Below the pieces are notes generated by a model. The model was not told where the DNA came from and made no database searches. It saw only the letters and a list, made by a program, of their open reading frames with translations. This document shows, piece by piece, positions 1-5,891 of a stretch of DNA of 5,891 nt. The DNA is from an uncultured Erysipelotrichaceae bacterium (GTDB lineage: Bacteria > Bacillota_I > Bacilli_A > RF39 > UBA660), in contig CACYBN010000089.1 of the NCBI GenBank assembly GCA_902772675.1, forward strand, positions 1-5,891. Reading direction: 5' to 3'. Within the stretch, counting starts at the first letter, position 1, and every line of letters starts with the position of its first letter. The position numbers and the translations under genes are program-made.

Positions 1-391
1 CTGTTAAATAAACTTCATCAATATCTCTTATTACAAATCTATCAACCATAGATAATATTGGATATCTTTCCATAAATCCATTTAATATTTCAGTTCTTTC
101 TTCTAAAGGTTTAGTTAATAAATAGGATATTATTTCACTAAAAGAACTAATAACCCAATCATTTTTTAAAACAGTATCCAAACTTTTCATATTAGCTAAA
201 GCATCATCATTTACTGGAGCTAATTCTCCAGTTGCAATTCTTGCTTGAGTTGCTTCTAATCTTCTTAATAAATCAAATTCTTTATTAATATCTTCTAGTA
301 GTTCTTCTGATACAATCTCATCAAATGGTCTTGAAGCTATTTCTTCATTTAAAGTTTTAATTTGTCTTATAAATTCTTCAGTTTCTATCAT
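1..391 (-). CDS. Hypothetical alpha-helical protein, C-terminus cut by the window edge
   Basis: An open frame of 130 complete codons starts MIETEEFIRQIKTLNEE and leaves the window at base 1 without a stop. I do not recognise the family. The visible part is soluble and rich in Glu, Leu and Ile. Residues 1-50 look like two charged amphipathic helices (the second around INKEFDLLRRLEATQARI), and further helices follow (around SSFSEIISYLL and ERTEILNGFMERY). No signal peptide, membrane segment or cysteine cluster is visible. ATG 391 is chosen because GGTGGGTGAT ends 4 bases before it. In-frame GTG codons at 394 and 400 are possible but worse placed, and an in-frame TAG lies just upstream of them. 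The start is 5 bases after the preceding stop codon, so translation is probably coupled. It is not RimP or NusA, the usual genes after polC in Bacillus. Confidence 0.75.
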   Translation of the reverse strand, partial: MIETEEFIRQIKTLNEEIASRPFDEIVSEELLEDINKEFDLLRRLEATQARIATGELAPVNDDALANMKSLDTVLKNDWVISSFSEIISYLLTKPLEERTEILNGFMERYPILSMVDRFVIRDIDEVYLT

Positions 392-395
392 CACA

Positions 396-405
396 ATCAC
401 CCACC
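396..405 (-). promoter_or_regulatory. Ribosome binding site of the downstream hypothetical gene, overlapping the previous stop codon
   Basis: GGTGGGTGAT on the minus strand contains GGTGAT, complementary to the 3' end of 16S rRNA just past the core GGAGG, and ends 4 bases before ATG 391. The TGA stop of the upstream small gene lies inside it, so ribosomes finishing that gene sit on this site. This is the usual arrangement for translational coupling. Confidence 0.5.
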
Positions 406-585
406 AAAACTAAAATACTTATTTATTAATACTCTATTTGAGTTTTCATCTAAAGCATAATATTGTTTCATCCCGTTTACTATTTCTTGTCTAAAAAATA
501 TAACATCTCTTTTTTCGGTTATAAATTGAGTAACTAATCCATACTCACTATCGTCATAAGTTGCTAGTTCGATCATTCTATCCAC
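397..585 (-). CDS. Small hypothetical protein downstream of polC (about 62 aa)
   Basis: I do not recognise this protein. It is short, has no cysteine, no signal peptide and no membrane segment, and looks mostly beta-stranded (VTQFITEKRDVIFF, then a QYYALDE segment, ending KYFSFGG). Three in-frame starts are possible: GTG at 594, GTG at 585 and ATG at 576 (65, 62 and 59 aa). I prefer GTG 585 because a strong AAAGAGG lies 8 bases upstream, whereas the GTG at 594 lies within that motif. ATG 576 is the main alternative, with a weaker GGTGG 5 bases before it. The frame lies in the same direction as polC, about 50 bases after its stop, and ends 5 bases before the next start. That tight spacing and the clear ribosome site support a real gene despite its size. 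Function unknown. Confidence 0.68.
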   Translation of the reverse strand: MDRMIELATYDDSEYGLVTQFITEKRDVIFFRQEIVNGMKQYYALDENSNRVLINKYFSFGG

Positions 586-593
586 CGCTAACA

Positions 594-600
594 CCTCTTT
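594..600 (-). promoter_or_regulatory. Ribosome binding site of the small hypothetical gene
   Basis: AAAGAGG on the minus strand matches the Bacillota Shine-Dalgarno consensus. It lies 8 bases before GTG 585 and 17 bases before ATG 576, and its final G is the first base of the GTG at 594. It therefore decides against the longest start and favours GTG 585. Confidence 0.6.
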
Positions 601-607
601 CTCATAT

Positions 608-636
608 ATATTAACATATTATTGACATTTCTTCAA
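608..636 (-). promoter_or_regulatory. Candidate weak sigma-A type promoter between polC and the small genes
   Basis: Directly after the polC stop codon the minus strand reads TTGAAG, a 17-base spacer, then TAATAT. Each hexamer matches 4 of 6 consensus positions at the ideal spacing. Transcription would start near base 601, leaving a leader of about 15 bases before GTG 585. The intergenic DNA is extremely AT-rich, so a chance match is quite possible, and the small genes could equally be read through from polC, since I see no terminator. Confidence 0.25.
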
Positions 637-3600
637 TTAAAATAGAGATAACTGATTACTATCAGATAGATCATCTAATATTCCCATTTTTTCCATATTA
701 TCCATTAAAGTTTTAGATACATGACCTCTTTTTTGTAAATCTTCTCTACTTATAAATGGATTCTTTTCTCTTTCTTCAACTATTCCATTAGCAACATTCT
801 CTCCTAATCCATCCATTGCTCTAAATGGAATAATTAAACTCTTACCATCATCATCTATTTTAAAATACTTACCATCTGATTTATTAATATCAACATTTTT
901 AAATTTAATACCACGAGCTGCTGCTTCTAGACATACTTGTAATACTCCATAAGTATTAGTTTCTTTATTAGTAGCTTGTGAACCTTTTTCATCAATTTCT
1001 AAAAGTTTATTTTTAATACCATCATATCCTCTTACCATTGCATCTATATCAAAAGCATCACATCTAATTGATAAATATGCTGCATAGTATAAAATTGGAT
1101 GATGTACTTTAAACCAAGCAATTCTAAATGCACTTGTTACATATGCAGCAGCGTGAGCTTTAGGGAACATGTATTTAATCTTTTGACACGAATCTATAAA
1201 CCAAGGTTCAATATTAGCATCTAACATTACTTGTTTCCAGTTAAGCCATGTATCTACTTCTTTACTAGCTTTACCTTTACGTACAAATTCCATTATTTTA
1301 AATGCTTTTATTGGAACAACACCATGATACATTAAATAAACCATGATATCATCACGACATCCAATAACTTCTTTAAAAGGAACAACTTTATTTGCAATTA
1401 AATCTTGAGCATTTCCTAACCATACATCAGTACCATGAGATAATCCAGATATTTTAATAAGCTCTGCAAAAGTAGATGGTTTAGTATCTACTAACATTTG
1501 AATAACAAACTTAGTACCAAATTCAGGAACACCTAAAGTACCTGTTGGACATAAAATATCTTCTTCAGTAACTCCCAAACTTTTAGGAGATGAGAATATT
1601 TGCATAGTCTCTTTATCATCAAGTGGTACACAAGTAACATCTACTTCTCCATTAGAATTAATTGGAAAATCTTTTGGATCTGCACCATTCTTTATTTGTT
1701 CTTTAGATAAATCTTGTAATAATCTTAATACCGTAGGATCATCGTGTCCTAGAATGTCTAGTTTTAATAAATCTTGATCGATTGCATGATAATCAAAGTG
1801 AGTTGTTCTCCATGGAACAGTATTATCATTTGCTGGATATTGGAATGGAGTAAAATCAAATACATCTCTATAGCTTGGAACAACAACTATACCACCTGGA
1901 TGTTGTCCAGTAGTTCTTTTTACACCAGTACATCCAATAGAAATTCTTTCTGTTTCACAAGTTCTAATTCTACTTTTAATAAGTCCCTTTTTCTTTAATT
2001 CATCTTTAGAAGGTGGTTTTAAACCATAAGCATTCATAAGAGTTTTCAATTTATCAAATTCTTTAGATTCCTCATATCCTTGAACAAATCCATAAGCTGT
2101 TTTATCTGCGACTGTACCAATAGTACCAGCACGATATACATTATCTGTACCAAACAATTCTTTAGTATATTCATGAGCACTAGCTTGATTATCACCAGAG
2201 AAATTCAAATCGATATCAGGAACTTTATCAGCATTAAATCCTAAGAAAGTAGCAAATGGCATGTCTTGTCCATTCTTACTCATATTAGTTCCACACTCTG
2301 GACATTTCTTATCAGGTAAATCAAATCCACTTGAATAAGTAGCTCCTAAACTATTACCGTCTTCATCATCAAAAATAGACTTTTTACAATTTGGACAAAC
2401 ATAATGAGCTGCTAATGGATTTACTTCAGTTATACCCATCATAGTAGCAACAAAACTAGATCCAACTGATCCTCTTGAACCAACTAAATATCCATCATCA
2501 TTTGAGTGTTTAACAAGTTTTTGAGCAATTAAATAAATAACATCAAATCCTCCACCTATTACTCCACCTAATGATTTCTTCATTTTCTTTTCTACTTCTT
2601 CAGGATCTTCTATTTCAGGATTTTGTTTTCTAACATCTTCCCTTATTAAATTTAATATATTATCATAACCAGATTTTATTTCTTTATTAAGTCTTTCATA
2701 TAATTCATCTTCATAATCTTTTTCTTCTTTATCTGGATATTTTTCTTTAAATAATCTTTTTAAACATTCAAATACTATATCTCCATATAATTCTTTTGAT
2801 AAACGTTCTTCTATATTTTTAGGTAAAGGACTACCATAAATACTTTCACATTTTTCATATACCATATCAGTAACTATTTGTTGAGAATTTTCAATTATTG
2901 GAGAATATGGTACATCTGGATAATCTATTACTTCTATTTCTTCTACTAGATCTAATATTTTTCTAGTATTAGTAACTACTATTTCATAGGCTAAATCAGA
3001 ATCTAAAAAAGAAAATTCTTCTAGCATCTCATTTGTAGTTCTAAAATATTGATTTGGAATAGATGGTTCTTCTCCTAAATTACCAGGCAAACATTCATCT
3101 TTTAATAAATATATTTCTATTCCTTCTTCTGCTAAATATTTAGATTTAATAAATCCATGAGATTCAAATTTACGAAGAGCACTATTAATTGCTTCTTTCT
3201 TTTCTTCACCAGTTTTACTCTTTTTAAACATTTCTTCATATGCATCAGGAACATATATCTCTAAAATATTTTCTCTAGTAATTTTAATACTTTTATATTC
3301 TGATAAAGCTATAATTATTTTTAATACTTTTTCTTCAACTGAAGATAATTCAGTTCCATATTCATTTTTAGATCTATTTTTTATTTTTTCAAATAACTCC
3401 ATATTACTAGGAGCCATACCTTTTCTACTCAAATATCTAGCTAATGGATGTCTACCTTTTGATGGAGATGATTGATTAACAATTATCTCTCTATATATTA
3501 AATCTTCTTTATTAATATTGTGAACATCACCAGTAGCACATACTAATTTTCCAATTTCTTTAGCACATTTAATTATTTTTTTAATAACTTGATAGATTTC

Positions 3601-5891
3601 ATCTATTGAATTAACATCCCTATTTCTAATTAAATATAAGTAATTAGTAGGTGGTTGAACTTCAATATAATCATAGAATTCCATTGCTCTTTTTAAATCA
3701 TCTTCACTTCTAGTAAGAGCTATATCAAATATTTCTCCATTTTCACATGAAGAACCAAATAATAAACCTTCTTTATTCTCTAATAAGATTCTTCTAGGAA
3801 TTCTTGCATATTTTAATAAGAATCCAGTATTAGCATAACTAATAACTTTAAATAAATTCTTTAAACCAACTTTATTCTTAGCAATTAAATTAATATGCAT
3901 TGCTCTACTATTATCATTAATTACTTTTTCTGCTACTGTCTTATGTGGAATATTATCATACTCTGTTTCTAATGGATTAAGTGTTTGTCCAGCTTTTTCA
4001 CACAAGAAAGAAACATCACTAAGTTCACTTAAATTCTTAATATCTTTAATACCACCAAGCATTTTTATAAACATTTCTGCAGTTTTCTCAGCATCGTAAT
4101 CTGCTCTATGGTGAGATCTTACTTTATTAACAGTAATTGTTACCATTTTTTCAATATCATCTTGTACATATTTAATTTCTAAATTATTCTTACCCGGTTT
4201 AATATTAGTATTTCTAGATCCAAATCCAGCTATTGAAGTAATACTATCATCAATATATTCAACTTCGATATCTACTTCAGTTTCTTCTTCAAATTCTACT
4301 TGATATAATTTATTGTCTTCATTACTAAAAGCTAAATTACCATTAACTTTAATAGTTTTTATACCAGAAAAATCATTTGAAAAATCATTATCTTCTTCTA
4401 TTACAACTGATTCTCCATTTTCATTTTCTTCATCTTCATCATCAACTTCATCCATTTGAATTTTATAAAATTTAGTTAAAGCAGATAAACTATGTCTCTT
4501 TAAATCTTTATTAATTACTCTAGATAACATTAATGTATCTACAATTGGATTTGTTAATTCACCTAAACCATATTTTAAATATGCCATATCTAACATAGAT
4601 TTATCGAATTTAGCATTATGAGCTACCAAAATACCATCACCAATAAATTCTTTAAATCTACGAGTAACATTTTCTTCATTATCAGCATCTTTTACTTTAA
4701 AATCAGATATACCAGTTAAGTTAGTAATTACAGGATCAATATGTCTTCCTGGATTAATTAATTCATCAAATCTTTCATCAATAATTACTCCATTTTTAAC
4801 CTTAACTGCACCAATTTCTATCATTTGATCATTTAGACCAGCATTAAAACCAGTTGTTTCAGTATCGAATACAACAAATGTAGCATCATCTAAATTCTCT
4901 TCTCTTGAATTATATACAACATTTAAGTAATCCTCACTCATCTCTAACTCACAACCATAAAGGCCCTTAAAGTTAGGAGTATTCTTTCTTTTTTCAATTG
5001 CTTCATCAAGTTCTTTTTTAGCTTGTTCTAAATCTTTTAAAACAGATTCTCTTCCTTCTTCATTTACTATTTCTAATTGTTCTTCTATATTTTTAACAGC
5101 AGCTTTTGCTTCTTTTACTGGAGCATCTAAACCTTTATTAAACTTAGTAATTTCCCCAAATACATGTGGAAAAGATTGACAACAATCATGATCTGTAATT
5201 GCTATACCAGGATGTCCCCATTTTTCAGCTTGTTTAACTAAATCTACTTCATCACAAACTGCATCCATATCACTCATTTTTGTATGAGCATGTAATTCAA
5301 CTCTTTTTACTTCTGCAGTATCTACTCTCTTTTCTTTTTCTTTAGTAATAGTATTAATATCTCTTAGATTTAATACTAATTCATTTTGAGAATATCTATC
5401 TACTTTAGTATATCCTCTTAATTTTACCCATGTACCTGCTTTTAATTTTTTAATTATATTATTAAATTCTTCTTCATCTCTTAAAAATAACTTAGCTTGA
5501 ATTGAATCAGTATAATCAGTTACTTTTAATGTAATTATCTTAAACTCGTGAGAAGCTGGTTCAAAAGTCTCTACTCCAAAGATTTCTCCTTCAATACTTA
5601 CAGAATCTTCCTCAGTTATCAAATTTTTAATTGGAGTTGCTTTATCTACTATAGCTCTACCTTTAAGAGTAGTTTCATCAGAAATACTTTTTTCTAATTT
5701 TACTTTTTCTTCTCTTTTTCTCTTCTCTTCTTTAATTTGTTCTCTTCTTTCAAACTCTTTAACTTCATTTTCATGAGCTTCTTCAATCGCAGTATTTAAA
5801 TTATTTTGAATATTATTTTGAATATCATTTCTTTTCTCTTCATTAATAATTGTACCTATTTTAAAACTATAACCAAACATATTCATACAAG
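637..5891 (-). CDS. polC: DNA polymerase III alpha subunit, PolC type, with proofreading exonuclease and large insertions (5' end outside the window)
   Basis: Replicative DNA polymerase of low-GC Gram-positives: extends DNA at the fork on the sliding clamp and proofreads 3'-5'. Residues are numbered from the first Met in the window (base 5886). Charged helix 17-66; OB fold about 90-180; PHP first part 194-333 with HAHT (199-202), TDH (231-233) and E313; DnaQ-like exonuclease with DTE (D341, E343), D428, and H593/D598 (HRADYD); PHP second part about 655-810 with GDVH (786-789); polymerase core with GSRGSVGSS (1136-1144), zinc-type CPNC/CPEC (1164-1198), catalytic D1224, D1226 and D1377, and GVKRTTGQHPGG; helix-hairpin-helix near 1693; C-terminal QLSLF. 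B. subtilis PolC is 1437 aa; insertions lie at about 253-302, 480-591, 818-943, 1034-1103 and 1270-1318. The start is uncertain: no in-frame stop precedes Met1 and too little sequence is left to see a ribosome binding site. FGYSFKI resembles the end of the usual N-terminal domain, so the gene probably continues upstream. Identity is near certain. Confidence 0.97.
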   Translation of the reverse strand, partial: CMNMFGYSFKIGTIINEEKRNDIQNNIQNNLNTAIEEAHENEVKEFERREQIKEEKRKREEKVKLEKSISDETTLKGRAIVDKATPIKNLITEEDSVSIEGEIFGVETFEPASHEFKIITLKVTDYTDSIQAKLFLRDEEEFNNIIKKLKAGTWVKLRGYTKVDRYSQNELVLNLRDINTITKEKEKRVDTAEVKRVELHAHTKMSDMDAVCDEVDLVKQAEKWGHPGIAITDHDCCQSFPHVFGEITKFNKGLDAPVKEAKAAVKNIEEQLEIVNEEGRESVLKDLEQAKKELDEAIEKRKNTPNFKGLYGCELEMSEDYLNVVYNSREENLDDATFVVFDTETTGFNAGLNDQMIEIGAVKVKNGVIIDERFDELINPGRHIDPVITNLTGISDFKVKDADNEENVTRRFKEFIGDGILVAHNAKFDKSMLDMAYLKYGLGELTNPIVDTLMLSRVINKDLKRHSLSALTKFYKIQMDEVDDEDEENENGESVVIEEDNDFSNDFSGIKTIKVNGNLAFSNEDNKLYQVEFEEETEVDIEVEYIDDSITSIAGFGSRNTNIKPGKNNLEIKYVQDDIEKMVTITVNKVRSHHRADYDAEKTAEMFIKMLGGIKDIKNLSELSDVSFLCEKAGQTLNPLETEYDNIPHKTVAEKVINDNSRAMHINLIAKNKVGLKNLFKVISYANTGFLLKYARIPRRILLENKEGLLFGSSCENGEIFDIALTRSEDDLKRAMEFYDYIEVQPPTNYLYLIRNRDVNSIDEIYQVIKKIIKCAKEIGKLVCATGDVHNINKEDLIYREIIVNQSSPSKGRHPLARYLSRKGMAPSNMELFEKIKNRSKNEYGTELSSVEEKVLKIIIALSEYKSIKITRENILEIYVPDAYEEMFKKSKTGEEKKEAINSALRKFESHGFIKSKYLAEEGIEIYLLKDECLPGNLGEEPSIPNQYFRTTNEMLEEFSFLDSDLAYEIVVTNTRKILDLVEEIEVIDYPDVPYSPIIENSQQIVTDMVYEKCESIYGSPLPKNIEERLSKELYGDIVFECLKRLFKEKYPDKEEKDYEDELYERLNKEIKSGYDNILNLIREDVRKQNPEIEDPEEVEKKMKKSLGGVIGGGFDVIYLIAQKLVKHSNDDGYLVGSRGSVGSSFVATMMGITEVNPLAAHYVCPNCKKSIFDDEDGNSLGATYSSGFDLPDKKCPECGTNMSKNGQDMPFATFLGFNADKVPDIDLNFSGDNQASAHEYTKELFGTDNVYRAGTIGTVADKTAYGFVQGYEESKEFDKLKTLMNAYGLKPPSKDELKKKGLIKSRIRTCETERISIGCTGVKRTTGQHPGGIVVVPSYRDVFDFTPFQYPANDNTVPWRTTHFDYHAIDQDLLKLDILGHDDPTVLRLLQDLSKEQIKNGADPKDFPINSNGEVDVTCVPLDDKETMQIFSSPKSLGVTEEDILCPTGTLGVPEFGTKFVIQMLVDTKPSTFAELIKISGLSHGTDVWLGNAQDLIANKVVPFKEVIGCRDDIMVYLMYHGVVPIKAFKIMEFVRKGKASKEVDTWLNWKQVMLDANIEPWFIDSCQKIKYMFPKAHAAAYVTSAFRIAWFKVHHPILYYAAYLSIRCDAFDIDAMVRGYDGIKNKLLEIDEKGSQATNKETNTYGVLQVCLEAAARGIKFKNVDINKSDGKYFKIDDDGKSLIIPFRAMDGLGENVANGIVEEREKNPFISREDLQKRGHVSKTLMDNMEKMGILDDLSDSNQLSLF
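640..654 (-). other. C-terminal sliding-clamp-binding motif QLSLF of PolC
   Basis: The last five residues (1745-1749) are QLSLF, matching the bacterial beta-clamp consensus QL(S/D)LF and the C-terminal end of B. subtilis PolC. It would tether the polymerase to DnaN at the fork. Its presence shows the 3' end of the gene is intact. Confidence 0.85.
2578..2787 (-). other. Charged helical insertion near the PolC thumb-palm junction
   Basis: Residues 1034-1103 separate RLSKEL from GGFDVIYLIAQKLVK; in B. subtilis PolC about five residues separate the matching blocks. The added segment is dominated by Lys, Glu and Asp with no recognisable motif, and includes DYEDELYERLNKEI and DPEEVEKKMKK, most likely two or three helices. 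The palm motif GSRGSVGSS follows intact. Confidence 0.6.
3058..3435 (-). other. Insertion between PHP and polymerase core of PolC, winged-helix-like
   Basis: Residues 818-943 replace a stretch of only a few residues between GRHPL (811-815) and YFRTTNEM (947-954) in ordinary PolC. The core (about 846-928) reads as helix (SSVEEKVLKIIIALSEY), short strand, helix (RENILEIYV), helix (KKEAINSALRKFESHG), then a strand pair FIKSKYL / IEIYLL split by a turn. This is the order of a winged helix-turn-helix. Which DNA, RNA or protein it would bind is unknown. Confidence 0.55.
4114..4449 (-). other. Insertion in the PolC exonuclease: acidic linker plus cadherin/Ig-like beta-sandwich
   Basis: Residues 480-591 lie between the helix ending KFYKIQMD and the final exonuclease motif HHRADYD; in B. 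subtilis PolC the equivalent segments are nearly contiguous. Residues 480-508 are mostly Asp, Glu and Asn. Residues 509-588 have the rhythm of a cadherin-like beta-sandwich (compare Pfam Cadherin-like, PF12733): alternating strands, a glycine-rich turn with GFGSRN, the turn KPGKNNLEI, and a last strand MVTITVNK. The assignment rests on pattern recognition only. Confidence 0.65.
4981..5130 (-). other. Coiled-coil-like insertion in the PolC PHP domain
   Basis: Residues 253-302 follow QSFPHVFGEITKF and precede KGLYGCELE, which in B. subtilis PolC are separated by only a few residues. The segment is rich in Ala, Glu, Lys and Leu, with roughly heptad-spaced hydrophobics in two runs (VKEAKAAVKNIEEQLEIV and VLKDLEQAKKELDEAI) separated by NEEGRES. 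This fits a helical hairpin projecting from the PHP domain. Confidence 0.6.

Noticed and set aside
595..636. Possible rho-independent terminator after polC
   Set aside because: The TTAA-centred region around 604-621 is only weakly symmetrical, has no G+C-rich stem and no clean U tract, so it does not qualify.
622..650. Plus-strand TTGACA at 622-627 as a promoter
   Set aside because: The -35 match is perfect, but the hexamer 17 bases downstream is GAGATA, a poor -10, and no plus-strand gene follows.
1774..1998. Plus-strand open frame of 74 codons
   Set aside because: It lies wholly opposite the conserved catalytic region of polC. Its Ser/Asn/Ile/Trp-rich composition is what an antisense reading of that gene gives, and no ribosome binding site or family match is visible.
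4400..4449. Low-complexity tract encoding DEDEENENGE as a DNA repeat element
   Set aside because: It is irregular Asp/Glu/Asn coding sequence in an acidic linker, not a true tandem array or mobile element.
1..5891. Use of TGA as tryptophan (mycoplasma-type code)
   Set aside because: All tryptophans in polC and the left-edge gene are TGG, and TGA serves as the stop of the small gene.
1..5891. CRISPR array, tRNA, rRNA, riboswitch or insertion sequence
   Set aside because: Almost all of the window is coding, and the only gap is about 50 bases; I saw no spaced direct repeats, cloverleaf or terminal inverted repeats.

Overview
The window is strongly AT-rich (roughly a quarter to a third G+C by eye), and every gene I can support lies on the minus strand. 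Nearly 90 % of it is one long reading frame for PolC, the Gram-positive type replicative DNA polymerase III alpha subunit with built-in 3'-5' exonuclease. PolC, the low G+C, good Shine-Dalgarno matches and a C-terminal QLSLF clamp-binding motif point to a low-GC Bacillota (Bacilli or Clostridia type, possibly an uncultured gut lineage). Every tryptophan in polC and in the downstream frame is encoded by TGG, so nothing here suggests the mycoplasma code. A phage or plasmid copy cannot be excluded from this window alone.

Layout in the direction of transcription (right to left): polC enters from the right edge with its true start probably outside the window, and ends with TAA at 637. A gap of about 50 bases follows, holding a weak candidate promoter and a good ribosome binding site. 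Next is a 59-65 residue protein of unknown function (about 585 to 397). Five bases after its stop codon, a second unknown gene starts at 391 and runs off the left edge. The two small genes look translationally coupled. They do not resemble RimP or NusA, which follow polC in Bacillus subtilis.

The main point of interest is the architecture of PolC. All signature motifs of the PHP, exonuclease and polymerase parts are present in the right order. Against my memory of B. subtilis PolC (1437 aa), however, the visible 1749 residues carry several extra modules even though most of the N-terminal domain is not visible. These are a coiled-coil-like segment inside the PHP domain, an acidic linker plus a cadherin/Ig-like beta-sandwich inside the exonuclease domain, a winged-helix-like segment between the PHP domain and the polymerase core, a charged helical segment at the thumb-palm junction, and a longer fingers loop. 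Each sits between conserved motifs, as expected for surface insertions that leave catalysis intact. This may be a lineage-specific enlarged PolC whose extra modules bind other replisome parts or DNA; that role is inference.
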